Source: Bacillota bacterium (GTDB taxonomy: Bacteria; Bacillota; Clostridia; Christensenellales; Aristaeellaceae). Taken from it: a stretch of DNA of 39,340 nt. Below are positions 7,519-16,121 of the stretch, one piece after another. Below the pieces are notes generated by a model. The model saw only the letters and a program-made list of their open reading frames with translations. It was not told where the DNA came from and searched no databases. Where the stretch lies: positions 1 to 39,340 of the forward strand of contig JAEWRJ010000002.1 in the NCBI GenBank assembly GCA_023460055.1, given 5' to 3'. The first letter of the stretch is position 1, and every line of letters starts with the position of its first letter. Both the position numbers and the translations under genes were made by a program.

Positions 7519-7978
7519 TTCTGTTTGTTCTTTTTCTGTAAGCCACTGTTCCCAGCCATGCCCCCAACGTGTTCATTATAAGGTCATCCGTTTCAAACAT
7601 TCCGAATCTCGTAACTAACTGTATTATCTCTATCACAAGAGAGAACAAAAATCCCAGTAATATTGTCTTTCGAGGCGGCAGATGCAGTAAAAACCCGGAT
7701 GGAAAAACAAAAAGAACATTAAGATAAAGACCAAATAACGGATCGAACATTCTCCTAACTCCGTATATCTGATAATACCTCCTCATCTATACCCAGACAT
7801 GTTCTAGTGGAATCAAGTGCATCTGTCCAAAGCCTTGATTATCCCTGGCTAAAATGGTTACGAATAGCACGGCAAGAATATAGATTTTCAAGGCAAGATC
7901 GATCATTCTTTTTTCCCGTATCGGAAAGGAAACAGTCATTATAGCCATAAATATTGTAGTAATTATTGCTTTTATCAT
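7502..7978 (-). pseudogene. VanZ-like membrane protein with in-frame stop
   Basis: Two adjacent pieces share a frame separated by a single TAG at 7789-7787: the first ends QMHLIPLEHVWV, the second begins MRRYYQIYGVRRMF and continues NVLFVFPSGFLLHLPP. Together they make a 158-residue VanZ-like protein: membrane segment, LIPL motif, N-x6-PxGFLL segment, then LVIEIIQLVTRFGMFETDDLIMNTLGAWLG. VanZ-family proteins are small membrane proteins, some linked to glycopeptide resistance, most uncharacterised. I use the ATG at 7978 rather than the upstream TTG, since GGAAG precedes it. The nonsense codon falls in a conserved region and probably inactivates the gene. Confidence 0.75.
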
Positions 7979-8099
7979 TGTTACTTCCAAAACCGATGCA
8001 TAGTCGCTTAAGCCGATTTTTCTTTTTTATTTGAGCGCTACTTTCCTATACTGAATTGCACAACATAATATACGTAATTGCCCTATTCAAGCCTTTTTG

Positions 8100-9614
8100 T
8101 TAAGCTTTCTTTATTGCGCCTTTTAATTTTTTTAACATCAGTTTGAATTCTGGGTTACGATAATAAATAGCCAATTCAATTATTACTGTTACTGCTGAAG
8201 CGATGAGTAGCTTAACAATGAGCCCCGCTACCCCACCAAACGTAATAAGCTTACACAGTAAAAGCGAAAGGCTTACAATGACAATACATATAAGAAAATC
8301 TTTCAATTGTTGCATATAGTAGATACTTACGCTCTTTCCAAAACGCTCAAATACAACTTTCCCCTCATACCAAAAAGATGTCAAGAGCCTTGATATCGCT
8401 GTTGCCACAATTACACCAGGAACGCCAATCCACTTGCCAAATAAAATCGATAGAACAATATTAAGAGCTGCTGCTGCAATATTGATATACTGAACCTCTT
8501 TAAAAATGCCCATAGAGGATCGATACATCCACATGGTATTCGTAACCATTCGCAGATAAAAAACAGCAAGAACAGCAAGGACAAGAGAATAGTCCATCAG
8601 ATATTCTGATCCAACCCAAATAGGTATAAAATCCTGAACAATACAGGCATAACAGGCAGTACAGAAAGTTCCGAATAAAGCAAACCCCATCAAAGCAACA
8701 CGAAACATTTTGTAGGACTGTTCCATATCACCTTCTACATTTAGATTACCAAAGCTCGCTACTAGTCCATTTGCTGTAATTCCTGCAATAGCGACAATAT
8801 ACGTGATCAGCATATAGTAGTTAAAATAATATCCAACGAATATCGTTCCAAACATTATGGAGATAATGATACTGTCAGTCTGGTCAAGAATTGTATCAGA
8901 TACTTTAAAAAGGAAAGTAGCCTTAAGGTTTCCGAACAATTCTTTTTGTTCTATTACCACTTTTTCATCTTTTATATGCCTTCTCAAGAATGGGTATTTT
9001 TTCAATGCGATATAATTTAGTATTACATTATTCGAAGCAGTACAGATTACTTGAATCACTAGATAACCGAGGAAGTTTCTGATAACAAGGAGATAAACAA
9101 TCTGTAGTACATACATTGCTACTGTTGTTGCTGTTTGAACAACATTAGAAATGTAGTCATTTTGATCCGCCTTTATGACCATCGTCCGGAAAACAACAAA
9201 ATAAGAGGCCACAGAATTAATAAGATAAAGAACATAATAAGTAATAACTTCGTTTGCCGGAAGGGAACTATGTACGATGTACTTTAAAAATGGAATAAGA
9301 ATTAGTCCAACAGATAATATAACTACAATTATATATGTATAAATCTTTTTAAACTCTTGTACCAGCAAACATATTCTGTCTTCATCTTGATCCTTGATTG
9401 CTCCATAGAGATAGAACATAAGCACATTACTCAAGCCTAACTCTGCCAAGGAGAGTACAGAAAGAATATTGGTATAGAGACTACTGACTCCAGTATATTC
9501 AGCTCCCAACAGGCGAATAAATAATGTTCGCGTTGCAAATGCAAGAAACAGCATCAGCACCTTATTAATCAAACCGGTAGCAACATTTTTCAATGCTTTA
9601 CTGCTTCTACCCAT
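8100..9614 (-). CDS. wzx: Polysaccharide flippase (Wzx/MATE-like)
   Basis: A 504-residue very hydrophobic protein with about 12-14 predicted membrane segments and the N-terminal signature of the polysaccharide transport family (LINKVLMLFLAFATRTLFIRLLGAEYTG, broken here for length). It moves undecaprenyl-linked repeat units from the inner to the outer face of the membrane. The ATG at 9614 has GGAGG 10 nt upstream and lies 15 bp after the preceding gene. It is the last gene of the AT-rich cassette. About 485 bp of decayed sequence and a VanZ remnant follow it. Confidence 0.88.
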   Translation of the reverse strand: MGRSSKALKNVATGLINKVLMLFLAFATRTLFIRLLGAEYTGVSSLYTNILSVLSLAELGLSNVLMFYLYGAIKDQDEDRICLLVQEFKKIYTYIIVVILSVGLILIPFLKYIVHSSLPANEVITYYVLYLINSVASYFVVFRTMVIKADQNDYISNVVQTATTVAMYVLQIVYLLVIRNFLGYLVIQVICTASNNVILNYIALKKYPFLRRHIKDEKVVIEQKELFGNLKATFLFKVSDTILDQTDSIIISIMFGTIFVGYYFNYYMLITYIVAIAGITANGLVASFGNLNVEGDMEQSYKMFRVALMGFALFGTFCTACYACIVQDFIPIWVGSEYLMDYSLVLAVLAVFYLRMVTNTMWMYRSSMGIFKEVQYINIAAAALNIVLSILFGKWIGVPGVIVATAISRLLTSFWYEGKVVFERFGKSVSIYYMQQLKDFLICIVIVSLSLLLCKLITFGGVAGLIVKLLIASAVTVIIELAIYYRNPEFKLMLKKLKGAIKKA

Positions 9615-9629
9615 TAGATCGTATCCTCC

Positions 9630-10259
9630 TCAAGCCACTAACATATCCGAGTCATTAACGTATTCATCATTATAATCAATAGTTAACAGTACCCCCCCTA
9701 CATCCCTATCTTGGTCAATCGTCCCTATTTTCTTGGCAGGATTTCCCGCCCAGATTTCATTTTCAGGGACATCCTTTGTTACTACTGATCCAGCACCAAT
9801 CACACTATGCTGTCCTATAGTGACTCCCTTTAGCACAATAGAGCAGGCACCAACAAAAACGCCTTCACAAATATGTATAGGGGCAGTCTTGACTATTTTA
9901 TCCCCATTCATCCTATCATCATATCGAATTGAATGAAAATCCGAATCCCATAGTTTACAGCAAGCGCCAATTAATACATTGTCATCAATCTTGATCTTGT
10001 CATATGCGGTTATCTGCGATTGACTAATACCAACATTATTGCCAATACGAAGTTCTCCATTATAGCCTACTGAAAAATGACAATGCACTCCACCAGCTGT
10101 GGGATTGTAATTTTCATTTGATGTAATGATACAGTTGTTTCCAATATGAACTCCTGACTTGCGTCCATGAACAAATACCCGGCCGTGTATTCTAACGTTC
10201 TGTCCTAAATATACACATTTGTACTTCAGCATTAACCAATTCCACAAATTGTCAAGCAT
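9630..10259 (-). CDS. Left-handed beta-helix acetyltransferase
   Basis: A 209-residue hexapeptide-repeat transferase (repeats about 20-190, for example IGNNVGISQSQITA and IGAGSVVTKDVPENEIWAGNP). It probably O-acetylates a sugar of the repeat unit using acetyl-CoA in the cytoplasm. The start at 10259 is 1 nt after the stop of the upstream glycosyltransferase, with AAGGGGAAA as ribosome-binding site. After the canonical GNPAKKIG end there is a 35-residue tail whose codons contain a run of seven G (9698-9692); gain or loss of one G would truncate this tail. Substrate sugar unknown. Confidence 0.85.
   Translation of the reverse strand: MLDNLWNWLMLKYKCVYLGQNVRIHGRVFVHGRKSGVHIGNNCIITSNENYNPTAGGVHCHFSVGYNGELRIGNNVGISQSQITAYDKIKIDDNVLIGACCKLWDSDFHSIRYDDRMNGDKIVKTAPIHICEGVFVGACSIVLKGVTIGQHSVIGAGSVVTKDVPENEIWAGNPAKKIGTIDQDRDVGGVLLTIDYNDEYVNDSDMLVA
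9692..9698 (-). repeat. Seven-G homopolymer in acetyltransferase 1
   Basis: C7 on the plus strand, G7 in the coding strand, within the codons for DVGGVLL near the C-terminus. The frame is currently open through it. It is notable in a region of roughly 35-38% GC, and a similar tract lies in the second acetyltransferase. Confidence 0.9.
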
Positions 10260-10260
10260 T

Positions 10261-11331
10261 TCATTTTCCCCTTACTTCGTATAGTGATTTATATAAAGCA
10301 GCGTAAGATGCTCTAAAAAGATCAGGGCTTAAAGATTCTTTATAAGCTACATAACTGTCATCTAATTTAAAATGCTCTGTCAGTGCCATGTCAACAGTTC
10401 GCGCCAAATCATCAATATTCTCGCTTTCAAATGTATAACCAAGGTGGTGTTGTTTAATTGTGTAACCCAAATTCCCATGACCCGCCCCGAGAATGCACTT
10501 GTTATAAGAAACGCCTTCGCCCAAGGGACCGCTAGCGCCATTAAAAGATTTTCTATATGGAAGAACTATGATATCACTTGCCGCAAATGCATATGCCAAC
10601 TCTTCATCGGATAAGTAATGGATATTCAGATACATCTTGTCTTTAATTGTGCTTCCCATATCTAGTATATCTTCTTCTGTGAATTTGTTAACCTGTCCTG
10701 CAACTAATAGTTGAAACGGATGGTTTACTTTCTTTAAAGCTTCAATTAGAACATCAAGTCCCTTGTCATATCTGGTGCTGCCTATGCAAGCAAGTGTTTT
10801 AATGTGAGGGTTCAAGCCCCAAAACTCTTTTGCGCTATTTTCGTTAATTTCAATTTGGTTGAACTGCGGATACTCAATATGCTTAACATTCAAAATACCA
10901 AATTCTTTGACTTGATGCTTCAGGAATGCTGAATGCACAACAACGATTGATACTTTTCTGGCGATAGTGCGGATACTACATTTTTCAATGAAACCCTGAC
11001 GTATCCAGTGGAGAGTAATAACTGTTTTAAAACTTTTAAACTTATTAAGTCCAATCCCAAAGAATCTATAAAACAAATCTCCCTCTAAAAAATGGACAAT
11101 ATCAGCATTCTCTTCATGAGCAAGAGCGGCCATTTCATTCAACCATTTAAGGTATTTTGAAAAAGATCTCTTTTTACCTTCAACATTCTTTAACACTCGT
11201 TGGCGGCAATCAATCGATTTAATCTCTTCCGGGACTATTAAAATCGCATCCTTTTCTCTTCCTTTAATGAGATTTGTCAAGTATACAAGATTATGACCTC
11301 TAGAGCCCATTTCAACGTACGCGATTTTCAA
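10261..11331 (-). CDS. Glycosyltransferase, GT4-like
   Basis: A 356-residue GT-B fold enzyme of the RfaB/GT4 type. The N-terminal half begins KIAYVEMGSRGHNLVYLTNL. The C-terminal half has the nucleotide-sugar domain: ACIGSTRYDKGLDVLIEAL, LLVAGQV, YAFAASDIIVLPYR and GASGPLGEGVSYNKCILG, where the Glu of the E-x7-E-like motif would lie. It transfers a sugar from a nucleotide donor onto the lipid-linked acceptor at the cytoplasmic face; donor and acceptor cannot be read from sequence. Translation starts at a TTG (11331) with GGAGG 9 nt upstream. It is followed by acetyltransferase 1 with a 1-nt gap. Confidence 0.87.
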   Translation of the reverse strand: MKIAYVEMGSRGHNLVYLTNLIKGREKDAILIVPEEIKSIDCRQRVLKNVEGKKRSFSKYLKWLNEMAALAHEENADIVHFLEGDLFYRFFGIGLNKFKSFKTVITLHWIRQGFIEKCSIRTIARKVSIVVVHSAFLKHQVKEFGILNVKHIEYPQFNQIEINENSAKEFWGLNPHIKTLACIGSTRYDKGLDVLIEALKKVNHPFQLLVAGQVNKFTEEDILDMGSTIKDKMYLNIHYLSDEELAYAFAASDIIVLPYRKSFNGASGPLGEGVSYNKCILGAGHGNLGYTIKQHHLGYTFESENIDDLARTVDMALTEHFKLDDSYVAYKESLSPDLFRASYAALYKSLYEVRGK

Positions 11332-11349
11332 TTGTATGTGCCTCCATTA

Positions 11350-11873
11350 TTATCTTCCAATAATTCTTGAACTCTGTCCAACAATCAAAGCGTTTTCGGG
11401 AACATCCATATCGACATAAGTGTTTGCACCTATTACCCCCCCTTATGAATCACAATAGATCCACAGATAACAGCATGGGGATAAACTGTCACATTATCTT
11501 CCACCTTAGGAATATCTTTATTTGAATGGCGTGTACCAAAAGTAACTTCCTGATATACTGTGAAATTATCACCAATCGAAGAGCAGTTCAAATGAATCCC
11601 ACCGCCATGAACGATTTTTAAGCCCTTACCAATATGAATGTTTGTATTTGCATGTATTCCATATTTATACTCATAATGATGCAATATTAAGTATGCAAAA
11701 GGGGCAACCAATATCCTGGATATCTTTCCTTGCTTTGAAAAATGCACTATTCTCAGCCAAACTTGATATCTAAAATAGCATCCACTAAAAGAGAAGTATG
11801 TTCTTATAAAATTTGGAAAAGTAGGAGATATCCTTCGCTCTAAATCACTTCTTATATAATCGTAAACTTCCAT
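11350..11873 (-). pseudogene. Serine-acetyltransferase-like O-acetyltransferase, frameshifted at G7
   Basis: From the ATG at 11873 (GGAG 5 nt upstream) the frame is open to a stop at 11433, giving a 146-residue protein ending SIVIHKGG. One extra G in the run at 11442-11436 would extend it by VIGANTYVDMDVPENALIVG and on to a stop at 11350, the normal end of a hexapeptide acetyltransferase (174 residues). The N-terminal helical part and repeats such as IHIGKGLKIVHGGGIHLN resemble serine acetyltransferase-type capsule acetyltransferases. The gene is therefore OFF as sequenced, by slippage, mutation or base-calling error. It probably acetylates the polysaccharide. Confidence 0.82.
11436..11442 (-). 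repeat. Seven-G homopolymer causing the frameshift
   Basis: C7 on the plus strand. Eight (or five) bases would restore the full-length acetyltransferase. This is a typical substrate for slipped-strand phase variation. Confidence 0.9.
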
Positions 11874-11885
11874 ATTATCTCCGTA

Positions 11886-12725
11886 TCACTTTATGAAGGC
11901 TGAATATGGTTCTACAGTGCTAAATACTTCTGCGCTAACTGTTACAGTTCCATCGTCATTGATATATGACTCTGAAGGGTTATAGTTTGTATAATCACCA
12001 TAAATGCAGGACATATATTCTGCGTACATTTTAGGGCAGCGAACTGAGAGGCCAGCAAAATCATGTTGTATGCCTTCGCCGAACCACTTTATCGGGATAC
12101 CACGTTCTTTGTCTTTTCCACCAACCATTATAAACTCATTCGTTTTCGATATGTTTACATATAAATTCGCTCGTTTCTGTACTGCAATTTCCCAACTTGG
12201 GCAAAGAACGCATGAAACTCCTCTTAATATCTTCTTCCAAACGGGCTCTCCGGTTTCATAATTAATACGGGTACCTATACGCGCTTTATATATCTCACTT
12301 AAAAGAAACAGCCACTTTCTTTTTATCTGTTCCTTGGGGTAGTAATCCATAGGGAAAATATCTATATAGATTCCTTGGTTGATTTTGAGGCCTTTCATCA
12401 TTGTCTGAATGAAAGTAGTATTACTATCTCTCAATTTAGCAAAGGCTAATGGGAACTCTTTTTCAGATTTACACGATTGCAGAACTATATTATCAGGAAA
12501 AAATGCTTGCCCGAATTCAAGCAACTTATCGTAATCATATCTTGGCATTGCTACATCAATATCATCATCTAAAGGAAAAAAATTGCTGTACTTTATTGTG
12601 CCTAATAAGCTTCCATGGACCATATAATAATTCAGATTCAATTTCTCACACACATCGATGAACAGACGCATCAGACTCTTTTGAACTCTATTCATTTCAT
12701 CTACTTGCTCTTGCGTCAGTCTCAT
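11886..12725 (-). CDS. LicD-family transferase
   Basis: A 279-residue LicD protein, a nucleotidyltransferase-fold family that adds phosphocholine or other phospho-linked groups to surface glycans. Signature LNYYMVHGSLLGTIKYSNFFP then LDDDIDVAMPRYDYDKL (residues ~30-70) holds the conserved GS/LLG and DDDID metal-binding motif. Start at 12725 with GGGGGAAG 5 nt upstream. A second LicD gene lies immediately upstream with the same motif, so two different phospho-substituents or two positions may be modified. No choline uptake or activation genes (licABC) are in the window, so choline as the donated group is only a guess. Confidence 0.9.
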   Translation of the reverse strand: MRLTQEQVDEMNRVQKSLMRLFIDVCEKLNLNYYMVHGSLLGTIKYSNFFPLDDDIDVAMPRYDYDKLLEFGQAFFPDNIVLQSCKSEKEFPLAFAKLRDSNTTFIQTMMKGLKINQGIYIDIFPMDYYPKEQIKRKWLFLLSEIYKARIGTRINYETGEPVWKKILRGVSCVLCPSWEIAVQKRANLYVNISKTNEFIMVGGKDKERGIPIKWFGEGIQHDFAGLSVRCPKMYAEYMSCIYGDYTNYNPSESYINDDGTVTVSAEVFSTVEPYSAFIK

Positions 12726-12741
12726 AATTGCTTCCCCCTAA

Positions 12742-13590
12742 CTATGTGATATCCCCGAATTCCAAAATATACGGAACATGTCCGCATCGTTGATCTTCCG
12801 GTGGCATTTGACTATAGTCACCATATCTCATGTATAAATGGGTCTTCCAATCTCCAGGTACATTTACTTCAATATCTTCAAATTGAGCTTTCCCTAATGG
12901 AAAGAGATGAAGATAAATATTATCATAATTGGGCGAATTTAGCGCTCCATAGCGTTGTGCTTCTGTCCCATTGTACAGACCCATGAAGTAATCTATCTTT
13001 CGGATACAGTACTCTTGTGGGAAAACTCTAACCGCATGACACACGATCCACTTAACTACTTGCTTTATAAAACCAAATTTCCCCGGCACCTTTCGATCAT
13101 ATAGTGGTGTTTGCCTACATTGATAAATAAAAATCCATTTTCTGACATTCTTAAACTGTTTTCTTCTTAACGTTTCATTATCCGGTATTTTATCAACCGG
13201 ATAAATGTCAATATAAATTCCTGTCTCAATATCGACATTTCGATTTGTATATTCGACGTATTTTGTCCCTCTACGGCGTAGCTTTGTATATGGATATGGA
13301 CACTCAGGGCAATTATATGGATTTTGAATAAAGAAGCCCTCTGGCAAAAAATTGGACGCTTCTTTTACAAATTTCACATAACTTTCTCTTGTCAAAGCAA
13401 CATCAATATCATCGTCCCACGGAATAAGTCCTTTAAATTTTTCGGCCCCAAGTAATGTACCACCATACACAAAATAAGTTAAATCTAGTTTCTCACATAT
13501 ATTAATAAATACGCGTAGATTATCAAGTTCAATTTTCTGCAGCAACTTAAGTTGTTCTGGCGTATAATATTTTTCCCACAGCTCTCCCAT
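12742..13590 (-). CDS. LicD-family transferase (second copy)
   Basis: A 282-residue LicD protein. It has the motif LTYFVYGGTLLGAEKFKG followed by IPWDDDIDVALTRESY, and a conserved IYIDIYPVDKIPDNE stretch. It shares overall organisation with the neighbour at 11886 but differs through much of its length, so it is an old paralogue rather than a fresh duplication. The ATG overlaps the polymerase stop (TAATG), with GGAGG about 10 nt upstream, indicating translational coupling. It presumably transfers a phospho-substituent onto the repeat unit. Confidence 0.9.
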   Translation of the reverse strand: MGELWEKYYTPEQLKLLQKIELDNLRVFINICEKLDLTYFVYGGTLLGAEKFKGLIPWDDDIDVALTRESYVKFVKEASNFLPEGFFIQNPYNCPECPYPYTKLRRRGTKYVEYTNRNVDIETGIYIDIYPVDKIPDNETLRRKQFKNVRKWIFIYQCRQTPLYDRKVPGKFGFIKQVVKWIVCHAVRVFPQEYCIRKIDYFMGLYNGTEAQRYGALNSPNYDNIYLHLFPLGKAQFEDIEVNVPGDWKTHLYMRYGDYSQMPPEDQRCGHVPYILEFGDIT

Positions 13591-14984
13591 TAGTTTTTAG
13601 CCTCCATATTCACATCATAAGTAGTAGGCATAAATGGAATGCTAAGTACGAACCAAATAAAATAAATCCCCGTAAATTCCGTTTGAAAACCATGTACAAT
13701 AATTGCAACTATCGCGAAACGAAACATATATCCAAATACGCCTAATTCATCTTCGTTTTCTTTAAACTTCCTTATCATTTTTTTCACATATGCCATTAAG
13801 AGCAATACGCCAATAATGCCGTACCCAGAAAGGATTCCAGGGAAAAACAATGAACCGTTTACAATAGTTGTCAATGCATTATTGTATAGGCTTGCAACTC
13901 CAGCAACAGAAAGCCCCTGCTTCGGGAAAAATTCAGTATAAAAATAGCCTTGCAAACCATTTCCAACACCAAGCAAAGGGAATCTTAGAAACGTTTTCCA
14001 GTTAACTATTAATGGAGCAGTTCTTAACAAAGTGGAACCATTTTGAGAATCATTGATCTTTCTAAATACTAAATATGAGATATCCTCAAAATTGAAAATA
14101 GACCTTATAATATTATCCGGCATTATAACTAGCATCATTATTCCAATAAGAAACACTGTTACTGCAAATTTCAGAAATCTTGACCATTGCTTTGTTCCTC
14201 CCCTTAATGAGAATAAGATGAAATACAAAACTACAGCAATAACCATCAAATAGGCTGATGTGCTCTGCATAAATACAACAACAGGAATCCAAAGTAATAT
14301 TTGAACATAATATTGCATTGGTTTATCTGATATCGTTGCTTTTGCTAACAGATAAGGAAAAACTAACACCGAAAAAACTCCACCAGCTTTTGCTCCTTCT
14401 GTTGCTGTCAGTGACAATTTATGCATTGAATCTTCCGGAAACAAAACGCCAAAAATATCGATAGCCCTTCCAAAAACGCTGAAAGCCCCACCAAATAAAT
14501 ATGTAAGTAGTTGATAATACCCAAGAATAAGCAAAAAGACACAAGATGCACCGAGCACCTTGTCAATTTCTTCCTTAGCTAAGACATCAAAAACAAATAT
14601 GTTATATACAACAATTAAGACATATTGAAGATAATATATTAATTGCCCAACTATGCCAGAATAAGCACTTTCTCCAGCATAATTACCATATATAATTTGT
14701 ATATATGTGGCCATGATAATTGAGGAGAGACAGAACCATAATACAAGCTTAAAAAGCATTTTTAACAAAGGCGCTGTATTTCCATCTCCAATGTATAGTT
14801 TTCCTCTTTTGGAAATCAGAGCAAGTGTAAGCCCCAAAGCATGCAGTATGACATCAAAATAATTTCCCGCGCCGTGCAACAGTACAGCTCCCCCAGATAA
14901 GGGAGAAATCATTCTAAAAGTCAGCAGAAAGATATATGCTTTCGCTATTATTTTGTGAACGTCAATTGAGTATTGTTTGTCCAA
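13590..14984 (-). CDS. O-antigen-ligase/Wzy-like polymerase
   Basis: A 464-residue membrane protein with about 10-12 hydrophobic segments and a large extracytoplasmic loop between the late segments (roughly residues 300-380, containing FLRFPLLGVGNGLQGYFYTE, where the Arg and LGVGNG are typical of Wzy/WaaL proteins). It would polymerise flipped repeat units outside the membrane. Translation starts at TTG (14984) with AGGGAG 7 nt upstream, 1 nt after the preceding stop. It is the only polymerase candidate in the cassette. Polymerase sequences diverge strongly, so linkage cannot be predicted. Confidence 0.82.
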   Translation of the reverse strand: MDKQYSIDVHKIIAKAYIFLLTFRMISPLSGGAVLLHGAGNYFDVILHALGLTLALISKRGKLYIGDGNTAPLLKMLFKLVLWFCLSSIIMATYIQIIYGNYAGESAYSGIVGQLIYYLQYVLIVVYNIFVFDVLAKEEIDKVLGASCVFLLILGYYQLLTYLFGGAFSVFGRAIDIFGVLFPEDSMHKLSLTATEGAKAGGVFSVLVFPYLLAKATISDKPMQYYVQILLWIPVVVFMQSTSAYLMVIAVVLYFILFSLRGGTKQWSRFLKFAVTVFLIGIMMLVIMPDNIIRSIFNFEDISYLVFRKINDSQNGSTLLRTAPLIVNWKTFLRFPLLGVGNGLQGYFYTEFFPKQGLSVAGVASLYNNALTTIVNGSLFFPGILSGYGIIGVLLLMAYVKKMIRKFKENEDELGVFGYMFRFAIVAIIVHGFQTEFTGIYFIWFVLSIPFMPTTYDVNMEAKN

Positions 14985-14985
14985 T

Positions 14986-16110
14986 CTATCGCTCCCTTAT
15001 ATTATCCTCAAGAATCTTGTAGTTAACCCGAGACATATTCTCTATGGTATAAGTTTGTATTCGCTTCAAGCTTCTAGCTCCAAAATCATGCAGTATTTCT
15101 TGCCTACTAGTGATATAAAGGATTTTATTCAGCAATTCATTAGGCTGATCCACAGGAACTATATATCCATTTTCATTGTTGGTTACAAGTTCTAAACCAG
15201 CCACGCATTTATCAGTAGTAATGATAGGTAACCCAAATGACATTGCTTCATTAATAACTAATCCCCACACATCAGATCTTGTCATTAATACAAATAGATC
15301 AGCTGCCGCGTAGTACTCCATTAACTCCTGCTTAACTTTAAACCCTATAAAATGAACATGATTCAGACCCTTTTCTTTTTTCCACTCCTTAAATTCTTCT
15401 GTCGGTTCGTCTCCTAAAATATACACTCCCATATTATCTGGCAGCGTCTCGGCAGCCTTCAGTAATATATCATATCCTTTGCCATAGCCTGCATCATAAG
15501 AAAACCTTCCTACGGAAAGAATTATTCGATCCTCTTTCAGTTCCAATTTTTCTCTTAACTTTCTAACACTCTGTTTCTTTAATTCTTTTGCTCGAGCAAG
15601 ATCTGTTTCCCACAGAGATGTGAATGGATAGATGAAGCATTTTTCTCTTTGTGCGCCATAATGCACAAGATATTTTGTCGTAGCCTCTCCACTACTCATC
15701 CATAAAGAGGCAGAAGAAATATAACGCTTCTTCACCATCAATTTAAGCTTATTCTCGTTTTCTGCTATAAGTCCGCCATCTGCCTGGATTATATAGGGGA
15801 TTTTGTGAATATTCATGTAGCTAATAGCCAACATAGACGTTGGAGATGAGTAATTACCAATTATGATTGCGTCCCATCCCCACTTTATTACTCCTATTAT
15901 TCCAAAGCAGAGAAATTGATCTGTCTTTACTCTCCTCCCTTTAAGGAAAATAGGCTTATAGTGTTCAACCTTTTCTCCAACCCATTTATTATCTCTTTCC
16001 GTTGATGTTAATCCTTCATATGTAACTGTTAAATCGCAGAGTTTGCCGAATTCATTAAAAAAATCTGCTCTATATGGGGATGGAATATTTGTCAGAAACA
16101 AGACCTTCAT
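14986..16110 (-). CDS. Glycosyltransferase, GT4-like
   Basis: A 374-residue GT-B enzyme. It starts MKVLFLTNIPSPYRADFFNE, common among GT4 capsule enzymes. The C-terminal donor domain has ILSVGRFSYDAGYGKGYDILL, VYILGDEPTEEF, YYAAADLFVLMTRSDVWGLV and INEAMSFGLPIITTDKC, matching the glycosyl transferases group 1 domain with the E-x7-E-like motif. It acts at the cytoplasmic membrane face on lipid-linked intermediates. The ribosome-binding site upstream of 16110 is weak, and the gene follows the next glycosyltransferase by 11 bp. Confidence 0.88.
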   Translation of the reverse strand: MKVLFLTNIPSPYRADFFNEFGKLCDLTVTYEGLTSTERDNKWVGEKVEHYKPIFLKGRRVKTDQFLCFGIIGVIKWGWDAIIIGNYSSPTSMLAISYMNIHKIPYIIQADGGLIAENENKLKLMVKKRYISSASLWMSSGEATTKYLVHYGAQREKCFIYPFTSLWETDLARAKELKKQSVRKLREKLELKEDRIILSVGRFSYDAGYGKGYDILLKAAETLPDNMGVYILGDEPTEEFKEWKKEKGLNHVHFIGFKVKQELMEYYAAADLFVLMTRSDVWGLVINEAMSFGLPIITTDKCVAGLELVTNNENGYIVPVDQPNELLNKILYITSRQEILHDFGARSLKRIQTYTIENMSRVNYKILEDNIRER

Positions 16111-16121
16111 TCACAAAGCAC

